From Varanus komodoensis (lineage: Eukaryota; Chordata; Lepidosauria; Squamata; Varanidae), in NCBI RefSeq assembly GCF_004798865.1, contig NW_025336087.1, forward strand, positions 14,406,462-14,470,461: 64,000 nt of DNA. The letters are read 5' to 3'. Position 1 is the stretch's first letter, and each line of letters starts with the position of its first letter. Below are positions 35,777 to 47,280 of this stretch, one piece after another. Made by a program: the position numbers and the translations under genes. The notes under the pieces are model-generated. The model made no database searches. It was not told where the DNA came from and worked only from the letters and a program-made list of their open reading frames with translations.

Positions 35777-37150
35777 AACATAGAAAAAGAGAAACAGAGC
35801 AAGGCAGAAGGGGCCTCCTGGGCATCTAGTCTGATCCCCGGCTGCAGCCAGCTCTGCTCATGACACGCCTATCATGTGCATGTCCAGTCTATCCTTGAAC
35901 ACCTTCACTGATGGGGCTTCCACCACCTCCTGTGGAACCCCTTCCATATCCTCGGGGTCCTAACTGTCAGGAAGTACTTCCTGGCATCCAAAGTGAATCT
36001 TGGTTCCCTGGACTTTGCTCCATAGAACACATCCTGCCTCCTGTGCAAGGGAAAACAGGTCCTGGCCCACCTACGCATGACATCCCCTCACATACCATTG
36101 TGTTGCCAACAGATCCCCTCGGAGTCTCCTCCAGGCTGAAAAGACCCAGTTTCCTCAGTCTCACCTCATACAGCTTCCCCTGCAATCCAGCCACTATCCT
36201 TGTGGCCCTTCGCTGCACTGATTCCAACCCGGCTATTTCCTTCGTGTAATGTGGAGCCCAGAACTGGACACACTACTCCAGTTGAGGGCACGCCAGAGTT
36301 GTATAGAATGGGAGTAACACCTCTCTCAATCTAGAAGCCACACTTCTGACTATGCAACCAAGAGTGGCGTTTGCCCTCTTGACCTCTGCGTTGCACTGCT
36401 GACTCATGTTTAGCCTGCAGTTGAGCTGCACCCTGAGTTCCTTTTCACAAGTGCTGTTCTCCTGCCGTTTGTCCCCTAACCTGTACTTATGACACCCATT
36501 CCTATGCCCCAAGTGCAAGACCTTGCACTTGTCTGCATTGAATGCCATCCTGTTGTCCCCTGCTCATTTCCATTGTCTGTCCAGATCCTTCAGGATCTGC
36601 AGTACCTGCTCCTCAGTTGTGGCCACTGTCCCCATTTTAGTATTGTCTGTGAATTTGATCAGCAGACTTCCCATCTCCTCTTCCAGGTCATTGATGAAAA
36701 AATTGAACAGAATCAGTCCCAGGACAGTGCCCTGGGGGACCCCACTCATCACTGCCTGCCATCCTGATGATTCCCCGCTAATAGTTACCTGGTCCATCAA
36801 TCATGCTGTAATCCATCAGACAGTGCATCGGTCTATCCCCATACTCCTCAGTTTCTCAACCAGGATATCATACGGCACTTATCAAGTCAAAGGCCTTGCT
36901 GAAATTCAGGTAAACAACATCCACTGTGCCCCCTCTGTCTAGCCACTTCGAAATCTTGTCATAGAATTGCACAAGTTTTGTCTAGCAGGACCTGTCTTTG
37001 CAGAAGCTGTGTCGCGTGGCCACCAACCAACCTTCCCTATCTGGAGTTACTAGATCTCTCCCTGTCATGAGCATTTTCATCATCTTCCCCAGAACAGACA
37101 TAAGGCCAACCGGTCTCTAATTCCCCATGTCCCCTCCACTACCCTTTCTG
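35777..37150 (-). mobile_element. CR1 LINE with recognisable reverse transcriptase, 5'-truncated
   Basis: On the minus strand, read 5' to 3', the reverse transcriptase landmarks are: RPVGLMSVLGKMMK (37110; family RPVSLTSVPGKxME), DVVYLNFSKAFD (36920; family VVYLDFSKAFD), SGVPQGTVLGLILFNFFIND (36740), KFTDNTKMG (36650; family KFADDTKLG), AFNADKCKVLHLGHRN (36545), [16 protein letters not shown] (36280) and [12 protein letters not shown] (36230). The catalytic FADD box has become FTDN, and stops and shifts are present, so it is inactive. The 3' UTR holds the CR1 3' consensus in reverse (ggcatctagtctgatccccg at 35821). Everything upstream of the palm domain is missing, the usual 5' truncation. 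Confidence 0.95.
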
Positions 37151-38195
37151 GCTGCATTACAAGAAGATTCTCCCACCACCTCCCCCAGCTTCCATGGGTT
37201 TTGCATTCCTTGACACCATTCCGTATGCCTCATTGTGTGATTCTTATCCAGAGAGATTTCTTTGTTCTCATTCTCAGCTCCTTGGTTTCTCCTTATTCTT
37301 AGATCTTGTTTTCTGGAACAAGACCCAAATTTGGTAGTGTGGGGAGGCTGTAGGGTGTGTGGATTTCATTAACAAAGTTTCACTTTTCACTAGCAAAGTT
37401 GCCTTTTCTGTTCCAACATTTGGAGAAACACTTCAGCTTATTCAAATATATTTCTGCACTAATCAAAAGAAGTCAGGAAGGTGTAGCCACAATTAACCAA
37501 TTAATCTTTTATATTGGAGAACCAGAGTTAAACCTTAATTAGGTCAAATTGCTTTGGTGGTATTATTCATATCCACTCTCCCTCTGTATTTCCGCATTGA
37601 AGCACATGGTTTCATTTATCGCCTCGAATGCAGATAAGTCATAAATTTATATTGCTGGCCTTGTCTATTCTTCCATGAGGACTAACATTTAAGTATACCT
37701 GATATATGTCAGGAAAAGCCAGTGAGAAATAGTGAGCAGTGATTTTCACTTGGTGCAGCCAAGTGGAATTTGATGCCTCGTCTAGACTGTGGAACTTGTG
37801 TCAACAGCTACAAGACTTGGGTCAGATAGGCATGGCTGGATCTGTTAATTCCGGGTTTTTCTTTAGTTTTTTCCTCAGTCTTACTTTTGGTTTTTTCCAA
37901 TTATTGAGAATTTTTCTAATCTTTCATTCAGTTCATCCCAGATTTTGATAAATTTTGTTTTCAGTATGCATAAAAATCCATGTCCAAACTGGATTTATTT
38001 AGGCATGTGTTTCCAAGCACATATTAATATACACATTTTGCAAGTAATTTTATTTTTCAAATGCATTTCAACTTTTTTATTAATATACATGCTTTCCTGC
38101 ATATTTTATTATTGGTGAATGTCACTTCAAAATAAAAAGAAATATGAATTTTGAAGAATAACTGAGTTTTGGTTCATGTACTGGTTTGAAAGTGA
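37151..38195. other. Unrecognised non-coding stretch
   Basis: No gene or nameable repeat was seen. T-rich between 37850 and 38170. Confidence 0.45.
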
Positions 38196-38720
38196 CTATT
38201 TATTGGTTTGGTTTGGTTTGATTTGATTTCTGTTCTCCCTCTTAGCTAAAATGGCTCTCTGGGTGGGGTTACAAAATATAATCGAATAATAACATTATGC
38301 ATAATATAATATAAAATATCCAAAATATTAACAAAACAGTTTTATTAGCTCCACAATAAAACCACACAATAGCCACAGTTCTTAGACCATTAAACCATTA
38401 CATTACAGTAGCATAAAATGTAATAAATATAATAAAACCTCTAAAATTATCTGAACAATTAAAATATTGGGTGAATAAAATGGTCTTTGCCTGGTGCCAA
38501 AAAGAATAGAGAGAAGGCACCAGGCAAACGTCTTTGCAGAGGTTCCAGAATCGGGGTGCCACTGCCAAGAAGGCCCTTCTCCTTGCAGCCGCCCTCCTCA
38601 TTTCAGAAGGGACTCTCTGAGAAGGACCTCTGATGGCATGACAACCTTAGGCACATTTGCATCAAAACGCTTGCCAGAGTAAGTTCTTTCCCATCCCTAG
38701 AGCCGGGAGGCTCTGTTTCT
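38196..38720 (-). mobile_element. L2-type LINE 3' end, minus orientation
   Basis: It begins with a TTGGT/TTGAT pentamer run, then ggctctctgggtggggttac, a long A-rich block, ggtctttgcctggtgccaaa, aggttccagaatcggggtgc and cactgccaagaaggcccttc. These landmarks match 24232-24650 in order, with the coding-side part better preserved here. On the minus strand the conserved piece reads RRAFLAVAPRFWN. Confidence 0.7.
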
Positions 38721-41210
38721 ATGCATGACAATGGAAGCTACCAGGGCTTTCCATTGGACTGGAGCATCTCACTAGATAGGACTAGCACTGAAGAAAATCT
38801 GTCTGCCCGAGATGGCCATTGACTATGCTTAACAAGTAGCGTCGTGAAGGCTTCCTGTTCAGTCTGTGATGTTGTCTGGATCCAGATTTATGCTTCAGCA
38901 GCTGTGTGACGAGAAGGCGACTTCCCTACACCATGGCAGCCCTGCCACCTGCTTGGAAATGCTACACAGAGAGCCCAAACCCCCCGCTGAATGGGGCGAC
39001 CTGGAGTGTGTAGACGGAGGCTGGGATCAGGCAGGCAACAAGGGCACAGTAATGCCGTGACCCTGACTCTTCTTTCTAGCCTTAGACGCCAGCATGCCAG
39101 GCAGTCCTTCACCACACAGATCCTTATTGGCACTTCACAGCTAACAAAACACTGTGGCTCTAAAAGCCCCCTAGCAAGCTGATCAACAGCCTCCGCCCAT
39201 GTAAAGAGTGAAAGATAGTTGAACCCAAACTAGAAACACCCCCCCAGTCCTCCCCTTTCACTCATGCTGGGGTCTCACTGGTGGGGAGCCAGCCAACAAG
39301 CCCTGGGCAAGCCCTCTGACTTGGTAGCTCATCTCTCCCTATACCCATCATGGGGTCAGGGACTGAGAAAAGCAACAGCTCTCCCTCCTCTCCTGAGTCC
39401 TCTGCTGTCTCTTCCAAAAGAGACAGAAGAGGACTCAGGTGCTCTGATGGTCTGCAAAACTGGTCTGCTCATGGTCTGCTCTGATGGTCAGGCTGGGAAA
39501 CTATGGGCAATTACCTTGATGAGGCTTCAAAGGCTTCTGCCCCCCCCCCCCCCCGATACTCCTGCCATTGCATCGCCTCTTCTGCAGTGTCCTCACCATC
39601 AGAATCCGAATTGACAGGCTCTTGAAAAGTCAGCAAAGAGTGAGCTCCTGGCCAGCTGACTCTGGCTAGGTATGTTTGGGCTCCTGCTGACAGGAGCCCC
39701 TGGAACTGCTCCTAGAACCTTTCACCATTACAGCCTGTCTGCTCACCTGCGTGTTGCTCTGCTGAGCCAGTTGTCGTGGTGAGAAGGCGAACCAGCCTGT
39801 GCCGCGGCCTGCTTGCTCCCTGACGGCCTGCTGGTCAAACAAGCAAGTGGCAGCCATGATACACTCGAGGGTAGGGAGCAATAGCAGCTGGTGACAAGAC
39901 TGATGAGAAGGTTGACCTCCTGCGGGAGGGGGACTGTTGCGTGCCTCTTGGCCAAGGTTTCTCAGAAGCCAGGAGCCAACTCTGGACAGTATCCCCAACA
40001 CTCAGATAGAGGTCCTTCTGCAAGGGGATCCCTTCTTGCTCTCAGAGAATCATGGATGCAACTGCTTGTTTCTACTGTGCACTGGGCATTTTAGTCCCTT
40101 TTAACAGTACTTGGGGCATGGAGTAGATCGAGAAGAAGGTGTTTGTTTCTGTTTTGATTTCTCAATGCAATATTTGATTACCCCAGAGACTTGAAGATTT
40201 CTCCATGATTGCTTATTGACAAGTACCATAATTGGCTATTTACATGGCTTTTCTGCTATGGCTGCCTTAAATCTTTGTGTCCTATCATTATGAAATTACT
40301 CCTGTTTGGAATTTTGCAGAAAGCAAACCTTCAGCACAGGTTTAAGCCTGCCATTGGCGATCCGCCTGGATGCCTCCCTGCCTGCATTCCTCAGCCTTTT
40401 GTGACTTTGCAGGGATGCTTGGAAACTGCTAATTAGACTTCGTACACACCATCAATCTCAGAGTGCCATGCCAGTGAAAGGAGATAAAGGATGAGGAAAT
40501 ATGTTGTGTGTTGGCAGCCATTTGTACTCACAAAGCTATCAGGTAGTTTATTGGTGACCCAAATTTACTTACAGCTCATTAAAGTTTATGGTGGTGGAAG
40601 GGGATGTGGTTGCTCTCTGTTGTGCAACCGCAGCCAAATGCCGGAGCGTGGATTGTCCCTTTCTTGAGCGGCCGTCTCAACCAGGATCTCTGAACTTCTT
40701 GGCTGCCTTCATTTAGAAAGTCACTGCAAATACCTGCATTAGCCACACAGTCCTTTTCTTCTTGTATTGACACAATTTGCTCATTCATTTATGCCTGAGA
40801 ATCCAGATGGCATTTTTCCCAAACTGCCTTCCAGTTTTTTGCAGGTGCCAGGCTCTTTTTCTTTCTATTTCTGGTGTGGGCGTGAGAGAGAGGTTTGCTG
40901 TTTCCATCAAGCACATGATGCCATCAATTAAGGTTGGAATCCAAGTAGCTCCATTATTTTCCATGGTTTGTAGATATAACTAGTGATGTCCTTGGTGATG
41001 CTGCATAACCTGGGACTTGCCCCCTCGCATTAATACCTACACTCTGATACTGCCTTGTTCTGTTCGAAAGGAGACCGTACTGAGTGCAAAGGTGACTGAG
41101 AGGCAGTCCTGATTTGTTCAGGCATCTTTTCAAAAATTGAAACAGCACACTGGAAACTGTCGTACACGAGGTCAGGCCATTAGGGCACCTAGATCAGTGA
41201 TGTTTTACAC
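38721..41210. other. Unrecognised non-coding stretch
   Basis: No gene was recognised. A C14 run lies at 39541-39554. Frames of up to 116 codons between 39.2 and 40.1 kb overlap on both strands and carry no motif. Confidence 0.5.
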
Positions 41211-41328
41211 CAGCCTTCCCCAGCTGGTACCTGCCAGATGTTTTGGAGTTCAGCTCCAGTCAGCCCCAACTAGCACAAGCAATGGCCAGGAATGCTAGGA
41301 GTTGCAGTAAGAAGATTGGCCTAGGCTG
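41211..41328. mobile_element. Palindromic MITE of the ccagatgttttgga type
   Basis: It starts cagccttccccagctggtac, then ccagatgttttggagttcag. The right half runs aatgctaggagttgcagtaa and ends ggcctaggctg, a degraded reverse complement of the left half. Related pieces lie at 48500, 55678 and 59458. This is a very common lizard MITE design; hAT membership is inference. Confidence 0.7.
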
Positions 41329-41351
41329 ACTGGCCATGGCGTTCTTGAGAC

Positions 41352-41380
41352 TGATTGATTGATTGATTGATTGATTGATC
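41352..41380. repeat. (GATT)n microsatellite
   Basis: Seven tetranucleotide units, joined directly to a reversed LINE tail. It may have grown from the LINE's own terminal tetranucleotide run. Confidence 0.95.
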
Positions 41381-41500
41381 ATTACAAACATTTGTATCCC
41401 ATCCTTCCGCATAAGTGCTCAGGACAGCTTACATAGTATAAAATTAAAATAATATAATAATAAAGCCACAATTATTAAAAGCATATAAACTGAACATTAT
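41381..41500 (-). mobile_element. L2-type LINE 3' tail, minus orientation
   Basis: It reads atttgtatcccatccttccg, tcaggacagcttacatagta, then an A/T-rich block (aaaattaaaataatataata). The layout matches the other reversed tails. Confidence 0.58.
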
Positions 41501-41597
41501 CAACTAAAAGGAAAAGGAAGAAAAATAGAAAATGTCACTGTGAGGACAGAGAATAAAAAAAAAATCTTAAAACATCTAAACCCCTTGATTATTAAAA

Positions 41598-41669
41598 TGA
41601 TGGTGGGTTAAACCTGAGCCTGTTTGCATGCAAAGCATGTACTCATTCACTCAGCTAAGCCCCTTCCCA
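41598..41669 (-). mobile_element. tRNA-derived SINE head
   Basis: Read on the minus strand it starts gggcttagctgagtgaatga, continues gtacatgctttgcatgcaaa and ends caggtttaaccca. This keeps tRNA layout: an A-box region (tagctgagtg), an anticodon-loop region with ctttgcatg, and a B-box-like ggtttaaccca. It resembles a degraded Ala-type tRNA-derived SINE head common in reptiles. It is too degraded to be a functional tRNA. Confidence 0.6.
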
Positions 41670-41745
41670 AGTACTTATTTTATTTTAAGTTTTTATATGC
41701 CATCCTATTACTAAAAGTCTCTGGACAGTATATACAAATGGGTAC
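41670..41745 (-). mobile_element. L2-type LINE 3' tail fragment
   Basis: It reads ttttatatgccatcctatta, then aaaagtctctggacagtata, the reversed tail pattern. Confidence 0.5.
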
Positions 41746-41802
41746 TGTGCACAGCCTCATTGGCAGCACTGGTGTCTACACACAGCTTCTGATGGAGAAC
41801 AG

Positions 41803-41825
41803 ACACACACACACACACACACACA
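41803..41825. repeat. (AC)n microsatellite
   Basis: About 11 dinucleotide units. Confidence 0.95.
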
Positions 41826-42735
41826 AACAGGGCATGTCCTTCCATAAAGCAGTAGCAGCAGCAGAAACACTGACATGCAAGTGCTGACAGGGTGTTTGTT
41901 TGTTCATTCATGTATTGTATTTCTGTCCCACTTTTTTTCCTTTCAAAGTGTATTCAGAGGAGTGGAGTAAACCAGCGTGTGTCCTCCAGCTGACCAGAGA
42001 TGGGCTGAAGAGGGAGCAGCTTTTCCCCTCCTCCTGCAGACCAGCAGTGGGTGCTCTCAGGTCTGGGCAGGGAAAAGGGCTGCCCGGCTAAAGTCACTCC
42101 AGCAACCAGTACGGCACCAGCAGTTGCTCTGCTTACAGTGGGGAGGGTGGGCAGCAGATTTGGTTTTCCCGGCAGAGCTATCCCTCCTGAGGAAGGCTGA
42201 CCCATCCCATGCAGAGCACGTCTTGCACAAATAGCTCTGTGTTGGCCCAGCAGCCTCTTCCATATTCAGAGCTACTAGTATGCCCAAACCCACTGCAAGT
42301 AAGACAAAAGATGGGAGATGCAGAGGCTAAAGAAAGGTTGGGATGGTTGACTGAAATGAGAAGCTGGCCTCTCAGCCAGAGAACCTGCGAACAAGATGCA
42401 TAAGCTGCGGTGATATGAACGGAGGCGTAAAGGCCTTTCTCACCACCCACATATCAGGGACGCGGCCATTAGTTATATTCCTACATCATGTCGTTGCTGG
42501 TTTGGAAATAGGAATCTCAGCAACTTGGAATGTGTGCTTCAAATACAAGGCAAGAATTGCATCTCTGAGACTTTTTATCCGGCTCAGATTCTGATGTGAA
42601 TGAGAGGAAGGGTATTTCCCTCCCTGCCTGTTCCTCTCCCACTGCTGCCCCTGGTGCCGAAGAAGGCAGCTGCTGTGAGCAGGGGCTCAGAGGCTGGCCC
42701 AACTGATTGGGTGAGGGACTCTTGCATCCATCTAA
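41826..42735. other. Unrecognised non-coding stretch
   Basis: Overlapping short frames on both strands and no motif. No repeat was recognised. Confidence 0.45.
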
Positions 42736-42805
42736 TGACATCATCATGTGATGATGACAATGTCATCTGATGACATCATCATGTGATGAAGACAATGTCC
42801 AATTT
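42736..42805. repeat. Tandem duplication, period 35 bp, two copies
   Basis: The units start tgacatcatcatgtgatga at 42736 and 42771 and differ at only a few positions. Each contains a TGACATCA half-CRE/AP-1-like motif and the palindrome catcatgtgatg. It is a short local duplication. Confidence 0.88.
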
Positions 42806-43204
42806 GTCTCATGGAGTCTTTGACTGAACCAACCAAACTAATTCTCTCATAGCTGGGGGGGGGATAATTAACTTTTCTGAGGACAGCTATGAGCTTATCC
42901 AAGCAGGGGGATACACCTGTCATTAAGGTCAGTATTAAGAATCCTTGTTTCTGGTCTGTTTCCAAGAGGGCTCTGTTCCAAACCATCAGAGTCCCAGTTG
43001 GTTTAGCAAGCTAGATACCCACCTCAGCTTTGGAAGACTCAGGCCTTTGTCCTGCAGATCCCTGACAAAGGATGAGATCCAGGGCTTAATTTGCATTAGG
43101 GCTAAGTTAAGCCCTATTCGGAATGCCACACTTAGATTTGGATCACAACCAAAGAAACTTAAATAGCCTCAACAAATCTGAGATCTCAACAAGGGCTTCT
43201 AACT
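42806..43204. other. Unrecognised non-coding stretch
   Basis: Nothing recognisable was seen. Confidence 0.35.
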
Positions 43205-43375
43205 GTTGGTTTGTTTGTTTATATCCTACTTTACCACCCAGACAGAAGCTCAAATTAAAAACAGAATTAAATATCCAGATTAAAAACAAAATCTTCTTCA
43301 AAACCTACCATAAAAACAAATGAATTTAAAAACATAGTTAAAGGCCCCACAATAAAATAAATATATAGCACCAAA
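43205..43375 (-). mobile_element. L2-type LINE 3' tail, minus orientation
   Basis: It reads tttgtttatatcctacttta, ccacccagacagaagctc, then a long A-rich block (aaaaacatagttaaaggccc). The layout matches the other reversed tails. Confidence 0.55.
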
Positions 43376-44950
43376 TAACCCCCTTTCCACAGTGTATCAG
43401 TGCATATCCAAACCCTGCAGTAAACACATGTTTCAACACCAGCCTACACCTTGCTTTTAAGTGCAAATCAAATGCGAGAATTTAGTAGGTGGGTGGCAGA
43501 AATCAACAAGCCAGAAGTCAGAGACCAGTGACTACCCATGTTTTTAGGTATTAGTTTTGCCTCTTATGCAACCTTATGACTCAGTATTATTTCTAAATTT
43601 GCTGTATTTATGTGCACACCTTAAAACCTGTGTCTTAAGTGATATAGGACACTTCAGTTGCACTAAAGAACAGGTGGAGAACTGACTGTTTTGCTGCAAA
43701 AATATCCCTTCTGCTGACCAGTTTGTTTGCATTTTTAGAGATAACTTTTCAACAATGCACGCTGGAGGGCCTGCAACAAAATGTATGGAGCCTTCCTCTT
43801 CAGTGTTGTGGCCACTCCACCATACATTTCTCTGACTTCCACATTCCCCACCCGTACCTCTTCTTTGCCCATGTAGTCTTCTCGTGCTGAGCACATGTCG
43901 CATTTTTCCAAAGATAGTTCTGCAGAGCTTAGGGTTAAGAAAAAAACTTGCTGATAGCAGCTTCTTGTGAATGGATGGGGCTAGTTCGGCTGTGCAAGGA
44001 TTCACACTCAGAAAATGAGTTATATCTGCTGCAGCATATTTCAGAGACCAAAATAGGAATCCAGAAATCTCCGGTTTGAAAGTCACCACCACAACCTCAT
44101 TACTGACCTTAGGCAAGCCCTCAATCTGCAGCACAGGGTAAACAACACCCATTTTCATTCATCAGTACCAACAAGCTTCTGTGAGCATTCAAAAGCATCA
44201 TACAATTCCAGGTGCGATCCTGCAGTGATGACCTTATGCCTGTGAAAAGGGGCCTTACAGACATACAATGCAGAGCAGGAGGATCAACAGAGGTAATATT
44301 GCCCCCCATCCTCCTGCCCTGCAATCATCATCATCATCTAGCCTGCTAGCTTCTAAGAGGGAGAAGAATGGAGGCTAGAGACACATTGCAGCCTGGCCAG
44401 TCCAGATTCCTCTTCTCCTGTCCCACCCTAATACCCGCTTTTATCCTTTTCTGAGGTTGCTTGGAGAGTAGCTGCAATGGCTCCCAGTTGGAGGGGAAAT
44501 TGGAGCCCTGATTCCCAACTCAGAGGTCCGAGCACTGTATCCAGGTTTGGATGTGGGCATCGGGAATATCCTGTGGTCTCTTAAATGCTGCCTAGAAACC
44601 ATAGGATTGCTCCATAAGTACTGTAAAAGTGGGCAAATTCTGGTGATCCCATAGAACTGAATGTACAAAGAAGTTAGACTCTCTGTTTTCTTAATAAATA
44701 TAATACCTTCTCCCCCGCCCCTCTTCAGTTGAACTTACTTAACTAAAAAATAAACACAGGTATCATCAATTATGCCTCTGATTGGTATAATCAACAGATG
44801 TATAGCCCTTCCTGTTGTGATGTGCATAAAAATATGTCTAATTTTTTAAAATGGGCTAATAAAGACTAGTTCTAAAATACCTAGCATCAATTCCTTCTTT
44901 TTACTCATGAATTTAAATCCCCAGCAAGGGAATAGGAACTGTGTTTTTAT
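43376..44950. other. Unrecognised stretch with a 194-codon chance frame
   Basis: The minus strand is open for 194 codons (43574-44158). There is no recognisable domain, and a frame of this length is not surprising in 64 kb. An (ATC)n run lies near 44325. No repeat was recognised. Confidence 0.5.
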
Positions 44951-45210
44951 TGTCAAAATAGGGAAGGGTTTTTAAGTGCTATCTCGTTTCGGAGGAGGAT
45001 GCACAGCATGGGACCTGGTCTGCCTCGTCCTCTGCAGGGCATGGCGGGGGAGGAGGGGAGAGAGGCGGGTGGAGGCGCAGGTGGCAAATGTGCTTATAGA
45101 AGGCGCACCTATTACTAAGGCAACCATGAGCCATTAATGGCCCTAATGGGATCTGTGCTTGCTTAAGCCCTAAATTACCGTTGCATAGTATTAAATAACA
45201 CTAGCAGGAA
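44951..45210. other. Possible conserved non-coding block
   Basis: A GC-rich part (44990-45085) is followed by non-repetitive sequence with gccattaatggccctaatgg and aaggcaaccatgag, which resembles an RFX-type half site next to TAAT homeodomain cores. It looks unlike the surrounding decayed repeats. The call rests on texture only. Confidence 0.28.
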
Positions 45211-47089
45211 TACATTTTCATCCTTACCCCTGATGGTGGTTTTCTTACGAAGCCTGTCTGCACGGGTTCAGACATCTTGTTGAGTGGGAGCAATGGCTGG
45301 GCCGTATCCTTTCGTCTTGCCTTCCCTCCTCCAAGTCTCTGTCTCCTCTCTAACATTGTTCTAGGTGCTATCCAGACTCATGTGTTCTGCCAACATAAGC
45401 ATAAGCTCCATTTTTTGCATCCTGTGTCTATCTCTACCACAAGTCTGTGCATTGGGTATACTTTCCTATGATCACATGCAATAAGCTTTAAGGAATACTA
45501 TGACCATGGGCAGTATCCAAGGCACTAAAGATACACTAGGGCTAACGCATTGTGCTAATGAGAATGACTATCTGCACAACAGAAACAGAGCTAGTGTTGG
45601 CTAGCTCAGCCCAGGAAACCAGCCGAAACAACCACTTCTGCAATGGAGCAAGTCAATGGAGTTCCCTTCCACATGCTCCACTGATGTGACCCTTCCAAAA
45701 TTGGTAGTTTGGCTAGTTCTGTTAGGGTAGTCAGTGCTAGTTTCCCGTTGCCATGAGGCCAGCGGCCGCCTTGGATACTGCCTATTGTCTGCTCCTGTCA
45801 TGACTCTCCACAGAGGAAGAGCTTGTGCCTTCATAGCCAGGTGTCCCCAGGAAACAGAAGGCCCTGTCTCTGCCCAGGATAGTCCTGGCCCTTTGAGGTT
45901 GAGGCCTTCAGATCTGCCCCCTCAGGAGGTGCAACGCTCGGCTTCTGGGGCAGGGACAGTTGCAGGCAGCCGCCTTGCTTCCAGAAGGGCCATTGCCACA
46001 AGGGCCATTTCAGAAGGGCCATTGTGGGCTAGTAGTGCTCAGCCACCAAAGAGGATGTAGCAGGAGGAAGGGACACAGCAAAGCCTTAGGTGGGGCACGG
46101 ATAGCTCTAACTGTATCAGCGCTCACGGGTGACCTGAAAACTACAGCTCTGGTCTCTGTATCCTGTGGTGGACTTGGACCAGGGATGTCCTGGATCTTGG
46201 ACTGCCGTTGTAATCACTCTCCTACCTTTGCTGTGTGGATAAAAGGAGAATGGGTTGCCAGAGCTGCTTGGGGGATAGTGATGTAAGCATGAGCAACGTG
46301 GTGGGGATTTCTTCCAGCTTTAGGCCTGTGCAACTGGGCTGGAAGAAGCAGCCGGCCCTGCACACGCCTCTTCCCTGCAGCAGCCACTCCAGTTCCCAGA
46401 AAACGCCGTGCAGGGAGTCAGAAGTCCCGGCCGAGTCCAGAGAACAATGGTGTGGGGGAGGGGCCCCTGTGCAGCAGAGCCTCTCCATTCACGGAAGGCA
46501 GATGCTGGCTCCAGCTCTCTGCCTGGTACACTGGGCCCGGACGGCTCGAATAGATTCCCCCATTCATGTGGCCAGGCTCCCAACGTATTTTTGCCTGAGT
46601 AGGACTACGTGCAACCTAACGGAACCGTTTAATATTTTTAAAACTCGAGAAACCCAAAGGGGGTGCAACGGCGTATACAACCCAGTCAGAATAATATAAA
46701 AAGCCACAAATGGCATTTATGATGGCAGCAACAGTCAGGAAGATCCTATGATGTATTCTGAAGGCACATGATGCAGTACCCTGGCTGATGTTAAGCAAGT
46801 TTGGGGCTGCTCCTCGGAAGTTCCGTGGAAAGCAGATAGATTTGAATGAATATTAAACCATAATACCAATTAAAATTGGGTAAAAGTAGCAGTGATTGCA
46901 ATTGAGGGTTCTCAAAAGCTTTTTTGGGCCTACAGACACTTTTGGGGGCTTGAGAATCTGCAGTGAGTGGCTCTGATGAAGAATGTGGCTGGAAACATAA
47001 TTATTTCCATGGGGGCCCAGCTAGTCAGAAGTGACTGAAGGCTGGGACAGCTGCTGCTGCTGCTGCTGGAAGGGAATTAGTGAGGCAGG
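45211..47089. other. Unrecognised non-coding stretch
   Basis: No gene was recognised. A small local repeat of agaagggccatt occurs three times, imperfectly, between 45983 and 46022. Frames of up to 154 codons (46235-46699) lack motifs. A (CTG)5-6 run lies at 47052. Confidence 0.45.
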
Positions 47090-47280
47090 AACTGGAAAAA
47101 AGGAGGAAACAGCAAAGCGGTGGAGTAGTGAAGGATCAAGGCTAGGCTAAGAGGAGGAAAACGGCAAGCAAAGGAGGAGGGGGAATAGCAAAGCTAGAGG
47201 CTGGGAGGAAGGGGGAAATAGCAAAGCGAAAGAGGAGAGGGGAGCACAAGAGCAAGGCCAGGGCTAGAAAGGCAAAGCAA
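47090..47280. repeat. Polypurine minisatellite-like tract
   Basis: The plus strand is almost entirely A and G with scattered C. An imperfect unit of the form ggaggaaa(ta)gcaaagc recurs near 47105, 47150, 47185 and 47215. Spacing varies between about 30 and 45 bp. Confidence 0.6.

Noticed and set aside
36489-36942. Plus-strand frames of 92-139 codons
   Set aside because: They are antisense shadows of the CR1 reverse transcriptase.
43574-44158. 194-codon open frame on the minus strand
   Set aside because: No family motif, no neighbouring exon-like pieces, and a length compatible with chance.
46235-46699. 154-codon frame
   Set aside because: No domain, and overlapped by similar-length frames on the other strand in GC-richer DNA.
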